NCBI RefSeq assembly: GCF_945952405.1
Contig: NZ_CAMFIA010000005.1
Span: forward strand, 1-64,000
Length of the DNA stretch: 64,000 bases
Direction: 5' to 3'
Source of the DNA: an uncultured Stenotrophomonas sp.
GTDB lineage: Bacteria; Pseudomonadota; Gammaproteobacteria; Xanthomonadales; Xanthomonadaceae
Under the pieces are notes generated by a model. It was not told the origin of the DNA. It saw only the letters and a list, made by a program, of their open reading frames with translations, and did no database searches. Each line of letters starts with the position of its first letter. Within the stretch, counting starts at the first letter, position 1. This document shows positions 13,501 through 22,712 of the stretch, piece by piece. The position numbers were made by a program, and so were the translations under genes.

Positions 13501-16500
13501 GCGCCCTGCAGCTGACCGGCGAAACCACCGACCTGCGCGACGGCACGCTGGCCGCTGCCCGCATCGCCGTGGATACCGGCACGCTGCTCAACGCGGGCGG
13601 ATCGATCATCGCCTCCGGCACCGATACACTGAAGGTGTCCGCGCGCGACCGGCTGGACAACAGCGGGGGCACGCTGGCCGGCAACGGCTCGCTGGATCTG
13701 CGCAGCGCGCAGCTGCTCAACAACCTGGGTACCCTCCAGGCCGCCGGCAGCGGCAGCAGCACCCTGGCGATCACCCATACGCTGGAGAATCGCGGTGGCC
13801 GCATCCTGACCACGGGCGATGCAGGCCTCAGCGCGGGCACGCTCGACAATCGCGGCGGCACCGTGCACAGCGATGGCAACAGCGCGCTGACCGTGCGCGT
13901 GGACGGCCTGCTCGACAACAGCGACAAGGGCACCCTGTCCGCGGGAGGCGCGCTGCTGGCCGAGGCACAGGCCATCAACAACAGCGGCGGTACCGTGGCT
14001 GCGGGGCAGGATCTGCAGCTGACCAGCACCGATCTGCTGCGCAATGGCGGCGGCCTGGTCCAGGCCGGCAAGCACCTGCAGGTCTCGGCCGGCGGCCTGA
14101 ACAACACCAGTGGCCGGATCATCGCCAACGACCTGCAGCTGGATACCCGCGGCCAGGCGCTGGACAACCGCAGCGGCATCATTGCCAGTCTTTCCGGAAA
14201 TGCAGCGCTGCGCAGTGGTGCGCTGGACAACACCGGTGGCCTGCTGCAGTCGGCGGCAGCGCTCAGCATCGACACCTCCGGACAGCGGCTGACCAATGCC
14301 GCTTCCAATGGCAACGGCATCGTCAGCAGTGGCACGCTGCAGATCCGCAGTGGCGATCTGGACAATCGAGGCGGCTCGGTGTTCGCCAAGGCCGGCGCCG
14401 ACGTGCAGGCCGTCAACATCGACAACAGTGGCGGCGGCTCGCTGGTGAGTGCAGCCGACCTGCTGCTGCGCGCGCAGCAGCTGGCCAACAGCGGTGGCAG
14501 CGTGACCGCCGGTGGCAATGCCGACATCGGTTTGCAGGGCGCCCTGCTCAACAGTGGTGGCCTGGTGGCGGCGACCGGCCGCCTCGACCTGCAGGCCGGT
14601 TACATCGACAACCGCAATACGCTCAGCCAGGCCAATGGCCCTGCGCTGGGCTTGCAGGGCAAGAACCTGCAGGTGACCACCGGCAACCTGGACAACCAGA
14701 ACGGCCAGGTGATTGCCGACAACCTGCTGCTGCAGGTGAACCAGCGCCTGGACAACAGCGGTGGCCAGGTATCGGCGGCGCTGACCTCCGATGTCCGCGC
14801 CGATACCCTGGTCAACAGCGGTGGCACCCTGGTGGCCGGCAGGCAGCAGACGCTCCGCACCCGCGAGATCATCGGTGATGGCCGGCTGATGTCGCAGGGT
14901 GACATGACCCTGGAGCTGGGCCAGAGCCACACCAACCGTGGCGAAATGGTGGCCAACGGCACGCTGAGCCTGTCCATCCAGGGCAACCTGGACAACAGCG
15001 GCAAGCTGGCGGGTGCCAACGTCAACATCAATGCCGGCAACATCACCAACGCCTCCACCGGCGAGATCAGCAGCATCGGCCTGACCCGCCTGGCAGCGGG
15101 GGGCGCACTGGTCAACTACGGCCTGCTGGACGGCAACGTCACCCACATCACCGCCGCGAGCGTCGACAACATCGGCAGCGGCCGCATCTACGGTGACCGT
15201 GTCGCCATCCAGGCGGGCTCGCTCAACAACCTCGCCGCCAACATCGGCGGCGTGGACCGTGCAGGCACCATCGCCGCGCGCCAGCGTCTGGACCTGGGTG
15301 TCGGCACACTGACCAACAGCGGCAAGAGCCTGATCTTCAGTGATGGCGACGCCGCCATCGGCGGGGCGCTGAACGGGCTGGGCGCGGTAGGCAGCGCGCA
15401 GCGGGTGGACAACATCGGCTCCACCATCGAGGTCAGCGGCAACCTGGACCTGTCCGCGCTGGCGGTGAACAACATCCGCGAGAACGTGGTCGTGGAGAAG
15501 GTCACCACCGTGCATGCGCCGGTCCGGCTGGAGCAGCCCGGCTGGTTCAAGAACGCCACCAACAACAACCGTGATTTCCGCGCGACGTCGAACTACCAGC
15601 CGTACGAGATCTACTACCTCGATCCGTCCGACATCCTCGAAGACACCCCCTATGTCACCCCGGATGGCCAGCAGATCCGCAAGGCGGTCATCCGGCTGAC
15701 CAGCAACACCAGTGCCTACGCCTTCGCCCGCGGTGGCGCGTACGGCGCGCGCGCGTCGCGCGAACGCCTGAACGTGCAGGACGGCACGGTCACGGTCTAC
15801 TACGTTGGCCGTGCCGACAACCGCAACAATCCCGATCAGCTCGGTGCGGGGGCGGAAGATCCCTTCCGCGACCTGTCCGTCCGCGGGGCCGGTTCGCCGC
15901 CGATCGAGTACGTGACCGACACCCTCAGGTACAACAACGCCTACGGCACCTGCACCACCACCTGCGTGCAGATCATCACCTATCCGGACTACGACAACCC
16001 GGAATCGACGCTGATCAACATGCAGCGCCACCCGCAGGACACCAGCGGCAACGAGAAGACCCGCATCGCTACCCGTACCACCGTGGAAGACGTGGTGGTA
16101 TCGGCAGGCAACAATGCGGTGATCAATGCGGGCGGCAACATGCGGATCAGCACCGATCGGCTGGAGAACCGCTTCGCCAACATCGCCGCGGGCCGCGACC
16201 TGGCCATTGTCGGCCTGAACCGTGACCGCTCCGAGGTGATCAATGCAGCCGAGCAGCTGACTCGCACCAGCACGTTCGACAACGTGTCCATCACCTACGG
16301 AGGCTCCTCCAGCCGCTGGAAGGCGGCCCCCATCACCGAGAAGACCGGTGCGCTGGGTTCGTCGATAACGGCCGGCGGCAAGCTCACCATCGATGTCGGC
16401 AACCTGCGCAACGACAACACCGGTGGCAGCAATCCCAACGCCGGTGGCGGCAAGGGCACGGCACAGCTGGATACCGCTGGCCACGGCACAGGCGCGGTCG

Positions 16501-19500
16501 GTCCGGGGGCCGGCAACGTGCAGGGGCCTGGCCAGAGCAGCGGCCAGGGTGCGGACAGCGTGGATGCGCGGGGACCGGGCACGGCCGGTGCGGCACAGGG
16601 GGCCAGTGGCGGCCATCAGCAGGCGGTCGCCCAGGCCGATGGCGTGCGCGCAGATGCGGCAGGCGCACAGGGGCCCGGTCAGGCCGGCAACGCCGGCACC
16701 GGTGCCGGCACCGCGCAGGACATCACGGCGGCGCAGGCCGGGCAGGCCAACGCCAATGGCCCGGCCACGGTCCGTGCCGGTGAGCACGCCGGCAGTGGTG
16801 GCAACACCGCGGTGGCGGGCAAGCAGGCCACGACGACCACCGGTACCGACCCGCGCGTGGTGGTCACCACCAGCCCGAATGCCAGTGCACCCACGGCCAG
16901 CCTGTTCAACGTGGACGCCAACCGTGGCAATCACATCGTGGAAACCGATCCGCGCTTTGCCAGCTACCGTGATTGGCTCAGCTCGGACTACCTGCTGCAG
17001 CGCGCAGGCTTTGAGCCCTCGCAGACGCAGAAGCGCCTGGGTGACGGCTTCTACGAGCAGAAGCTGGTACGCGAGCAGATCGGCGAGCTCACCGGCCGCC
17101 GCTTCCTCACTGGCCATGCCAGCGACGAGGAGCAGTACCGCGCGCTGCTGGAGGCCGGTGCCACGGTCGCAAGCGAGTGGGGCCTGCGACCGGGCGTGGC
17201 GCTCACCGCCGAGCAGATGGCACGGCTGACCAGCGACATCGTCTGGCTGGTGGAAAAGGACGTCACCCTCGCCGACGGCTCGGTGGTCCGTGCACTGGTC
17301 CCGCAGGTCTACCTGCGGGTGATGCCGGGCGACCTCGGCAACGATGGCGCGTTGCTGGCCGGCGCGGAGGTGGACGTCAAGCTGCGCGGTGACCTGGTCA
17401 ACAGCGGCACGATTGCCGGCCGCCAGCTGGTCAGCATCGATGCCGGCAACATCCGCAACCTGGCCGGCGGCCAGATCAGCGGTGCCCAGGTGGGCCTGTC
17501 GGCGCGGCAGGACATCGACATCATCGGCAGTACCGTCAAGGCCACCGATGCTCTGGCGTTGAAGGCCGGCGGCAACATCACCGTGGCCTCGACCACCACC
17601 GAATGGAAGGACCAGGGCGATCGCCTGTCGCAGCAGAAGACCACGCTGGATCGCGTGGCGGGCCTGTATGTCACCCATCCCGGTGGCGAAGGCGTGTTGT
17701 CGGTGGTGGCCGGCGGTGACATCGGCCTGAAGGCGGCGGAGATCCGCAATGCCGGCAGGAATGGCATCACCCAGCTGGCTGCCGGTGGCAACCTCGACCT
17801 CGGCGCGCAGACGCTGGGCCAGAGCAGCGCGCTGAACCACGACAGCCGCAACCACACAAGCAACAGCCAGACCACGCATGCGGTGTCTTCGATTGAAGGC
17901 GCTGGCGATGTGCTGTTGGCCGCGGGCAAGGACATCACCCTGGCTGCGACCCGCATCAACGCGGGTGGTGGCATGGCCCTGCAGGCGGGCGGCGACATCA
18001 ACAGCCAGGTGCTGATGGACAGCAGCAGCAGCGACTTCAACGCCGGCGGCAAGCGCAGTTCGCTGCAGATCAGCCAGAGCGATGAGACCGTGCGTGGCAG
18101 CCAGCTGAAGGCTGGCGACAGCGTATTGTTGAAGGCTGGTCGCGATGTCAACCTGACCGCGACCCAGGTTGCCAGTTCGGACGGCACGCTGAGCGTGGTG
18201 GCCGGTCGCGACGTCAACCTGCTTTCGGCCAGCGAGACGCATGATTTCAGCCTGGACAGCTACGACAAGAAAAAGAAGACACTGTCGAGCACCACCACTA
18301 CCCGCCACGCCGAGAGCAGCGACAGCTACGCCATTGGCACCGCATTGCAGGGCAAGGCGATCAATGTCAACGCGGGCCACGACCTGACCGCGGTTGGCGC
18401 GGTGATCGATGCCACCGGCAACGTCACCCTGGGGGCTGGCAACAACGTGCTGATCGCCTCCGCGGAAGACCATCACAGCAGCGAGTCCAGCCAGAGCAAG
18501 AAGAAGTCCGGTTTCACCGGTGGCTTCTCCAATGGCACTGCATCGATCGGCTATGGCAGCTCGAAGAACAGCAGCAGTACCGCCGAACAGTCGACCACCC
18601 AGGTCGGTTCGGCCATCGCCTCGCGCGAAGGCAACGTGCTGATCAATGCGGGCAACCAGCTGACCATCGCAGCGTCCGACGTGGCCGCTGGCAAGGACCT
18701 GACCCTGGTCGGCAAGGACATCAACCTGATTGCGCGCCAGGACACGGTGGATACCCAGTCCAGCCAGTCGAGCAAGTCCAGCGGCTTCTCGCTGGGTGTC
18801 ACCTACGACCCGGCCAAGGCCTACCGCACCGCCCGCGACAAGGCCACCGAAGGCATGGCCGACAGCGGCACGATGATGGGCCGGATCACGCGTACCGCCG
18901 AAGGCGTGGCGGCCGGCGTGGCGGCCGTGCTGCCGGGGATCAACGCCGGCAGCCAGCGCTCGAACAGCAACCAGAGCCACTCCAGCAGTGATGCCCGGGT
19001 TACCAACCTCAATGCGGGAAGCAATCTCACGTTGATCGCCAATGGCGGCTCGATCACCAGCCAGGGCGCGCAGATGTCGGCCGAGGGTGATGCCGCGCTG
19101 CTGGCCACCAAGGACATCGTGTTCGACGTGGCGCACAACACGGAGCGCAGCAGCAGTGACAGCCGTGGCAAGGGCTGGGGCATTTCCACCAACTCGGCCG
19201 GCCTGCCGTTTGGCACCAACAACTCGCGCAGCGACGGCAATGGCCAGAGCGATACCATCACCGGTACCCAGCTGTCGGTGGGCGGTGGCGTGCGCATGGC
19301 CACCACCGAGGGCGACATCCGCCTGACCGCAGCCAACATCGCGGCGGAAAAGGACGTCACCCTCCGTGCGGCAGGCGACCTGACGATCCGCAGTGGCCAG
19401 GATACGGTCAGCAATGCCAACCGCTCGGACAGCAAGGCGATCGGCACTGTCCAGATTTCCGACACCGAGAAGTTCTCCGGTTGGCATCGCGAGCAGCACC

Positions 19501-22500
19501 GTGACGACAGCGCGCAGGTCTCGCAGGTGGCCAGCACCGTCGGCAGTCTCGGCGGCAGCGTCAACCTCACCGCGGGCGGAAAGTACACGCAGACCGCCAG
19601 CAACGTGCTCGCGGCCAAGGATGTGAACATCACCGCCGCCGAGATCGAGCTGCTGACCGCCGACGAGAGTGGGCACTACTCGCAGAGCGACAAGGACCTG
19701 AAGATCGGTGCCTTCGCGCGGGTGAAGTCGCCGCTGATCGACCTGCTCAACAACGTCGATGCCGCGCGCAAGTCCGATGGTCGCCTGCAGCAGATGCAGG
19801 GCCTGGCGGCCGGCGCGAACGCCTACCAGTCCGCCAGCGCGATCGCAGGCATGGCCAAGGGCGCTGGTGGCGGCACACTGCTCAGTGCGGAAGCGGGAGT
19901 GGGCTTCAAGACCTCCAGCAGCAGTGCCGACGGCAGCAGCCAGGTCTCGCGCGGCTCCACCATCCAGGGCGGCGGCAATGTCAACCTGACCAGCACCGCG
20001 GGCGACATCCACGTAGTGCAGGGCAAGTTGAGCGCGGGCAATACGCTGAGCCTGGATTCGGCCGCTGACATCCTGCTGGAAGCGGGCAAGGCGCATGTGG
20101 CTGACCGCAGCAAGAGCAGCAATGCCGGTGCTGAAGTGGGCGTGGGTGTGGCGGTCGGCGCGCAGACCGGTGTGTATGTCTATGCAGAAGCGAGTGTTGG
20201 CAGCAGCAAATCCAACGCCGAGAGCAGCACCTGGCAGAACACCACGCTCACCGGCAAGAACATCTCGATGAAGGCCGAAGGCGATACCACCCTGCGTGGC
20301 GCCACGGCGACCGCCGACCGCATTGACGTCAAGACTGGCGGCACGCTGAGCATCGAGTCGCTGCAGGACGTCGCCGAGAGCATGTCGAAGAACAGCCAGG
20401 TGGGCGGCCGCGTGCAGGTGTCGTTCGGTACCGCGTGGAATGCCGACGGTTTCGCCAGCGCAGGCAAGGCCGACGGCAGCTACCAGGGCGTGGGCCAGCA
20501 GAGCGGCCTGTTTGCCGGCAATGGCGGTTACCACGTCGATGCCGGCCACGTGAACCTGGTGGGCGGCGCGATCGCCAGTACCAATGCGGGCAACAGTGAA
20601 CTGACTGCGGATTCACTGACGTTCACTGACCTTCAGAACCACATGGACTACAAGGCGACGTCCGGCAGCATCAGTGGTGGTTTCGGTAACGCTGGCAAGG
20701 GCTCGGCCGGCAAGGGCGTGGGAGCGGGTGAGCAGCTGAAGGACATCGGCGACAGCATCGCGTACAGCAAGCTGGAAGGGCCGACTGGCGTTTCATTGGG
20801 CGGTGGGCTGCCCATGCATGAAAGCGGCAGCGACAGCTCCAGCACGCGAGCGACATTGACGGAGGGCAATATCACCATCGGCGGCAGGAAGACCACGGCC
20901 GCCGAGCTGGGCGTCAACACTGATGTTGCTGCGGCTCACCGTGCGCTGGAGGCAATGCCTGATGCCAACAAGTTGCTGGCCGAACAGCAGGCGATGGCGA
21001 GTGCGGCAAGCACGGTACTGACGACCAGCAAGCAGGTCGCATCGGACATTGGCAGTTACGGGGTCAACAAGATCACCGATGCCTATCTGGAGGGGAAGAG
21101 CGACGCTGAGAAGGCCGCGTTCTGGAAGATGGAAGATGCCAAGCGTGACGCTGTACTGACGGACTTCGATGCTGGTTTTGTGCAGGCCAGGAAAACCCAG
21201 GGCGATTGGGGCGTTGGTGGCAAGTACTCCCGCGCGTTGGATGCTGTTACAACGGTGCTGGTGGGAAGCGTAGCTGGGCAAGCTGGTGGCCAGGTCGGAG
21301 CAAATGCACTTGCTCCCTATGCTGCCGAGCTCATTGGCAGCAGATTTGATCCGAACCATGGCGACGCCCCCAATGCAACGATGCAGCTGCTTTCACATGC
21401 ATTGCTGGGCGCACTGCTTGCGCAGGCCAATGGTGGTAGTGCGAGTTCAGGAGCCGCGTCTGCGGTCGGCGGGGAGCTTGCGGCCGAGTTTCTGATCAAC
21501 AAGCTGTATGGCGGTGATCCGTCGCAGCTTAGTCCAAAGCAGAGAGAGACGGTTCTCGCGTTGTCTCAAGCAGTGGGGGCAATGGCTGGAGGATTGTCAG
21601 GCAACGATCTGGCCAAGGTTGCGTTGAATGCGGGGATTGCCAAGAACGCCGCTGAGAACAATCGATTGCTCAATGATCCAGAAAAAGCAGCCCTGCGTAA
21701 GTTGGCTGCCGAGGGTCACGACAGCCAGAAGTTGAATGCGGTGGCATGCGCGGTCGCCAGATGCTGGGAAGGTGCCGAACTCGGAGTCATGTCAGAGGCG
21801 GTCAAGGAGCAGGTTGCGGTAGTGATGGCAACACTAACCGACCAGCAGAAGAACGAAATGCTTGCAACGCTTCGTAAAGAAGCACCGGGATACTTCAAGT
21901 ATTCGGTCGGCGAGAGGATTTCTGATTGGTGGAAGGAGAGTCCTGGACTACAGGATGCTGCGGTGCGAACGGGCGGTGCATTGCAGGCGACGGGCGGATA
22001 TGTAACTGCAGTGGCAGGTGCGGGAACGACTGCAGTTGGTGGTGCTACTTGCTTTGAGACCGGAGTGGGCTGCTTTGCTCTCGTCGGGGGAACGGCGATG
22101 TTGGCTTGGGGTGCCGACAACATGGCTGCGGGAGGCAAAACATGGGCTTACGGGAAGAGCCAACCCACCGCGGGCGGATTGGGAATTTCTGCCCTCACCG
22201 GCATGTCGCCGCAGGATGCAGAATTCACCTACTCCCTGTTTGGAATGGCTCCGGCCGGAGCTCAGGCCTATGCACTGAATCGTGCTGTCAATCTCGAAAT
22301 CGCGGAGAACGCCTACGCCAGGGCGACGTATGTAAACCCACTCCTTACGCGGAGAAGTGAAGCCTACTTCTGGTCCGGGTTGGGTCCGGGCGGCTACAAC
22401 GTTGCCGCCGGAGTCGCCGCTGGCAAGGGAGGAACTACATTGGAAATGTTGATTGATTCGAGAAACATCTCGCTGCCGGTATGGGATTCCGCAAATCCCG

Positions 22501-22712
22501 CTTCAATCAAGGCCTGGCAGGACGTGTCTGCCGCGTACGCACAAAATGCCTCTGGTACAGTACGCGCGGTGGTCGGGCCAAATCTCCGTCCAGGAAACAT
22601 CTGGGAGAACTTCGAGCTTCCGGCACTCAAGCAGAACATGAAGGTTGACAAGATCATGACGGTCGATCCTGCGACTGGTAAGGAAACGTTGATATGGTCG
22701 AGAAAGAAGTAA
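7596..22712 (+). CDS. Giant TpsA / CdiA-like filamentous haemagglutinin with C-terminal toxin module
   Basis: Exoprotein of 5038 residues. The GTG start at 7596 gives a classic extended signal peptide (VNKVYRLVFNRTLG...VASEL, cleavage near SAQ~65) and has AGGAA upstream. The TPS secretion domain follows (about 85-370) with NPWL and NPAGI motifs. A Gly-Thr-Pro linker lies at nt 8876-9030, then FHA-1 beta-helix repeats (LDNSGGT-type) to about nt 15400. Next come a non-repeat segment, a Gly/Ala/Gln low-complexity tract (nt 16440-16900), a conserved block beginning with ETDPRFASYRDWLSSDYLL, and FHA-2 repeats to about nt 20650. The pretoxin domain ends in AENN (nt 21651-21662, residue ~4686), the counterpart of the VENN motif. 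The remaining ~349 residues look like an entry domain with hydrophobic Gly-rich stretches plus a terminal candidate toxin. Base composition drops visibly after ~21.5 kb, as expected of an exchangeable module. The toxin activity is not recognised. Confidence 0.95.
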   Translation: MNKVYRLVFNRTLGVMQVASELVNAAHGGADNREGRTVGTLRPISFALWLVLGWVGLVQPLSAQQAPADPGRIAADPGAPANQRPTVITSANGTPQVNITTPSAGGVSRNTYQQFDVGQQGVILNNSRGEVQTQLGGWVQGNPWLATGTARVILNEVNSSNPSHLNGYVEVAGARAQVVIANPAGIQVNGAGFLNASRVTLTTGTPIVSNGVLEGYRVEGGSIGVGGAGLDTSRADYTDIITRSLQVNAGIWANQLQASLGSNVVSADHSSVQQQKPTSAAPTFALDVGALGGMYANRIWLVGNEHGVGVSNAGKIGAQAGELVVTADGRLQNTGAMHAQQDLRIDASAGIANAGTLSAERELRVQTPADVDNSGGTLNARRIEVNADALRNRGGSIEQLGTQALQLQAADLSNLQGRIGTVSSVSPGTGTGGTGTPPGTGTPGTGTPGTGTPGTGTPGTGTPGTGGGTPPVTPLPPLAAGVLNIAGTLGNDGGRIEASGDLQLSARNSLDNSDGTLGVSTLQVQGQALRNMRGTLQVQGAASAQVQQLDNSGGRMTFARGFELQAQSAINRGGSLAHGGSAGTIWTIGQLDNSEGSISSNATRLGLDIGTLVNTRGSINHAGSEGLLLRAELLDGVQGSIATAGAADLQLGRADHRGAQLVARQLGLSAQDFDNRGGRVLSTGLQASTLNVRNHLDNSDGGLLASNADLQIDAASFGNAGGTVQQAGTGNLRITTANLQGQGGTVLSNGTLQLHGDTLNLRNGTTAAQRIDVRAGDLTTAGGTLTSTGGDALQLQVSRTLDNSGGTVGANGALDINSGILINDGGKLIAAGTGTSRILASQRLQNQRGVLSGNGDLDIKTDDLLNESGSIDHAGTGTLQIDATTVQGAAGSIASNGLLQLSGQQLDLQKGSTRARDVKITATGLDTSGGSLLSLGNNAMQLQVQGLLRNDGGSISANGAQQIQAGALSNRGGALNSAGTAASQIRVDGTLDNSGGSIASNAAHLQLKSGALVNAGGTLSHAGSDGLVIDSGRLDGAKGQIATAGALQLTAAEVDHQGASLAAAQLDITASGFDNRGGRIIATGTGGNTLRVQGTLDNGNGGTLASNGNLDIHARTFGNAGGTVQQAGSGSLVITTQDLTGAGGTLLSNGSLELQGDTLDLRNGTTTAQRISIDGDTVITAGGQLSALGTQALQLQARSLLDNTGGTLGSNGAVDVHAGRFVNDHGKLIAAGDAASAIRAAQLENRNGSISANGNLRIEAQTLSGQGGNIGAAHALSLQGGSLDLRGGSLAAEQLDIVADSLDNSAGALRATGSGTLALQVSGRLANDAGTIASNGAQRIEAGELSNRGGTLSSAGSATTELHVAGLFDNSNGVLASNGAALKIDAGHMANVKGTLSHAGTQGLLLRTGQLDGQGGSIASAGGITLQAGSVDHRGATLQAERIALDAQSFDNRAGKVIATGAEGSTINVVGTLDNGEGGLLASNGDLGIQAAVFGNAGGTVQHAGEGVLSIDAGTLNGTGGTLVSNGSLLLQGTTTDLRAGVTSAKRIEIDTGSLITAGGTLTATGNDMLRLSARERIDNSGGTVSSNGGLDLRSAALVNAGGTLQSAGTAASQLVIGQDINNRGGRILANGGLGISAGSIDNQGGTLHSAARLVVKADGLLDNSNKGVIASGAGMQVAAASLDNRSGSIEQAGDGLLQIDATTLQGHAGRIVSNGELQLKGETLDLSAGTTAAQQVSIEAGQLDNTAGTLNATGSQAMSLQVRGALGNDGGTIAANGAQQINAGSLSNAGGTLSSAGTSDSRITVTGRFNNGGGTVASNAANLRLDAGQLVNAAGSIVHAGKGTLIVKATQLDGAGGSIATAGALQLDAVSVDHRGATLNADHFTVNADRFDNQNGKLLATGTQASTVQATTSLDNGGNGLIASNGDLTLTSALFGNAGGTVQQAGTGTLAIKAHTVNGQGGKLLSNGALQLTGETTDLRDGTLAAARIAVDTGTLLNAGGSIIASGTDTLKVSARDRLDNSGGTLAGNGSLDLRSAQLLNNLGTLQAAGSGSSTLAITHTLENRGGRILTTGDAGLSAGTLDNRGGTVHSDGNSALTVRVDGLLDNSDKGTLSAGGALLAEAQAINNSGGTVAAGQDLQLTSTDLLRNGGGLVQAGKHLQVSAGGLNNTSGRIIANDLQLDTRGQALDNRSGIIASLSGNAALRSGALDNTGGLLQSAAALSIDTSGQRLTNAASNGNGIVSSGTLQIRSGDLDNRGGSVFAKAGADVQAVNIDNSGGGSLVSAADLLLRAQQLANSGGSVTAGGNADIGLQGALLNSGGLVAATGRLDLQAGYIDNRNTLSQANGPALGLQGKNLQVTTGNLDNQNGQVIADNLLLQVNQRLDNSGGQVSAALTSDVRADTLVNSGGTLVAGRQQTLRTREIIGDGRLMSQGDMTLELGQSHTNRGEMVANGTLSLSIQGNLDNSGKLAGANVNINAGNITNASTGEISSIGLTRLAAGGALVNYGLLDGNVTHITAASVDNIGSGRIYGDRVAIQAGSLNNLAANIGGVDRAGTIAARQRLDLGVGTLTNSGKSLIFSDGDAAIGGALNGLGAVGSAQRVDNIGSTIEVSGNLDLSALAVNNIRENVVVEKVTTVHAPVRLEQPGWFKNATNNNRDFRATSNYQPYEIYYLDPSDILEDTPYVTPDGQQIRKAVIRLTSNTSAYAFARGGAYGARASRERLNVQDGTVTVYYVGRADNRNNPDQLGAGAEDPFRDLSVRGAGSPPIEYVTDTLRYNNAYGTCTTTCVQIITYPDYDNPESTLINMQRHPQDTSGNEKTRIATRTTVEDVVVSAGNNAVINAGGNMRISTDRLENRFANIAAGRDLAIVGLNRDRSEVINAAEQLTRTSTFDNVSITYGGSSSRWKAAPITEKTGALGSSITAGGKLTIDVGNLRNDNTGGSNPNAGGGKGTAQLDTAGHGTGAVGPGAGNVQGPGQSSGQGADSVDARGPGTAGAAQGASGGHQQAVAQADGVRADAAGAQGPGQAGNAGTGAGTAQDITAAQAGQANANGPATVRAGEHAGSGGNTAVAGKQATTTTGTDPRVVVTTSPNASAPTASLFNVDANRGNHIVETDPRFASYRDWLSSDYLLQRAGFEPSQTQKRLGDGFYEQKLVREQIGELTGRRFLTGHASDEEQYRALLEAGATVASEWGLRPGVALTAEQMARLTSDIVWLVEKDVTLADGSVVRALVPQVYLRVMPGDLGNDGALLAGAEVDVKLRGDLVNSGTIAGRQLVSIDAGNIRNLAGGQISGAQVGLSARQDIDIIGSTVKATDALALKAGGNITVASTTTEWKDQGDRLSQQKTTLDRVAGLYVTHPGGEGVLSVVAGGDIGLKAAEIRNAGRNGITQLAAGGNLDLGAQTLGQSSALNHDSRNHTSNSQTTHAVSSIEGAGDVLLAAGKDITLAATRINAGGGMALQAGGDINSQVLMDSSSSDFNAGGKRSSLQISQSDETVRGSQLKAGDSVLLKAGRDVNLTATQVASSDGTLSVVAGRDVNLLSASETHDFSLDSYDKKKKTLSSTTTTRHAESSDSYAIGTALQGKAINVNAGHDLTAVGAVIDATGNVTLGAGNNVLIASAEDHHSSESSQSKKKSGFTGGFSNGTASIGYGSSKNSSSTAEQSTTQVGSAIASREGNVLINAGNQLTIAASDVAAGKDLTLVGKDINLIARQDTVDTQSSQSSKSSGFSLGVTYDPAKAYRTARDKATEGMADSGTMMGRITRTAEGVAAGVAAVLPGINAGSQRSNSNQSHSSSDARVTNLNAGSNLTLIANGGSITSQGAQMSAEGDAALLATKDIVFDVAHNTERSSSDSRGKGWGISTNSAGLPFGTNNSRSDGNGQSDTITGTQLSVGGGVRMATTEGDIRLTAANIAAEKDVTLRAAGDLTIRSGQDTVSNANRSDSKAIGTVQISDTEKFSGWHREQHRDDSAQVSQVASTVGSLGGSVNLTAGGKYTQTASNVLAAKDVNITAAEIELLTADESGHYSQSDKDLKIGAFARVKSPLIDLLNNVDAARKSDGRLQQMQGLAAGANAYQSASAIAGMAKGAGGGTLLSAEAGVGFKTSSSSADGSSQVSRGSTIQGGGNVNLTSTAGDIHVVQGKLSAGNTLSLDSAADILLEAGKAHVADRSKSSNAGAEVGVGVAVGAQTGVYVYAEASVGSSKSNAESSTWQNTTLTGKNISMKAEGDTTLRGATATADRIDVKTGGTLSIESLQDVAESMSKNSQVGGRVQVSFGTAWNADGFASAGKADGSYQGVGQQSGLFAGNGGYHVDAGHVNLVGGAIASTNAGNSELTADSLTFTDLQNHMDYKATSGSISGGFGNAGKGSAGKGVGAGEQLKDIGDSIAYSKLEGPTGVSLGGGLPMHESGSDSSSTRATLTEGNITIGGRKTTAAELGVNTDVAAAHRALEAMPDANKLLAEQQAMASAASTVLTTSKQVASDIGSYGVNKITDAYLEGKSDAEKAAFWKMEDAKRDAVLTDFDAGFVQARKTQGDWGVGGKYSRALDAVTTVLVGSVAGQAGGQVGANALAPYAAELIGSRFDPNHGDAPNATMQLLSHALLGALLAQANGGSASSGAASAVGGELAAEFLINKLYGGDPSQLSPKQRETVLALSQAVGAMAGGLSGNDLAKVALNAGIAKNAAENNRLLNDPEKAALRKLAAEGHDSQKLNAVACAVARCWEGAELGVMSEAVKEQVAVVMATLTDQQKNEMLATLRKEAPGYFKYSVGERISDWWKESPGLQDAAVRTGGALQATGGYVTAVAGAGTTAVGGATCFETGVGCFALVGGTAMLAWGADNMAAGGKTWAYGKSQPTAGGLGISALTGMSPQDAEFTYSLFGMAPAGAQAYALNRAVNLEIAENAYARATYVNPLLTRRSEAYFWSGLGPGGYNVAAGVAAGKGGTTLEMLIDSRNISLPVWDSANPASIKAWQDVSAAYAQNASGTVRAVVGPNLRPGNIWENFELPALKQNMKVDKIMTVDPATGKETLIWSRKK
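9558..13860 (+). repeat. Four long super-repeats inside the exoprotein
   Basis: A landmark, VDH(R/Q)GA-L followed by F-DNRGG, LDN-GGLLASN, FGNAGGTVQQAG and LRNGTT-AQRI, recurs at nt 9558, 10758, 11889 and 13215. Spacings are 1200, 1131 and 1326 bp, all multiples of three. These are super-repeats of roughly 380-440 residues built from the short beta-helix units. Confidence 0.8.

Noticed and set aside
8876..15400. CRISPR-like array of short regular repeats
   Set aside because: The repeats are in-frame protein repeats of a beta-helix without unique spacers and without cas genes.
11439..20549. Open frame of 3036 codons on the minus strand inside the exoprotein gene
   Set aside because: It mirrors the repeat- and G+C-rich exoprotein in the opposite strand, has no start signal, and its His/Ala/Gln/Arg-rich translation is typical of a shadow frame.
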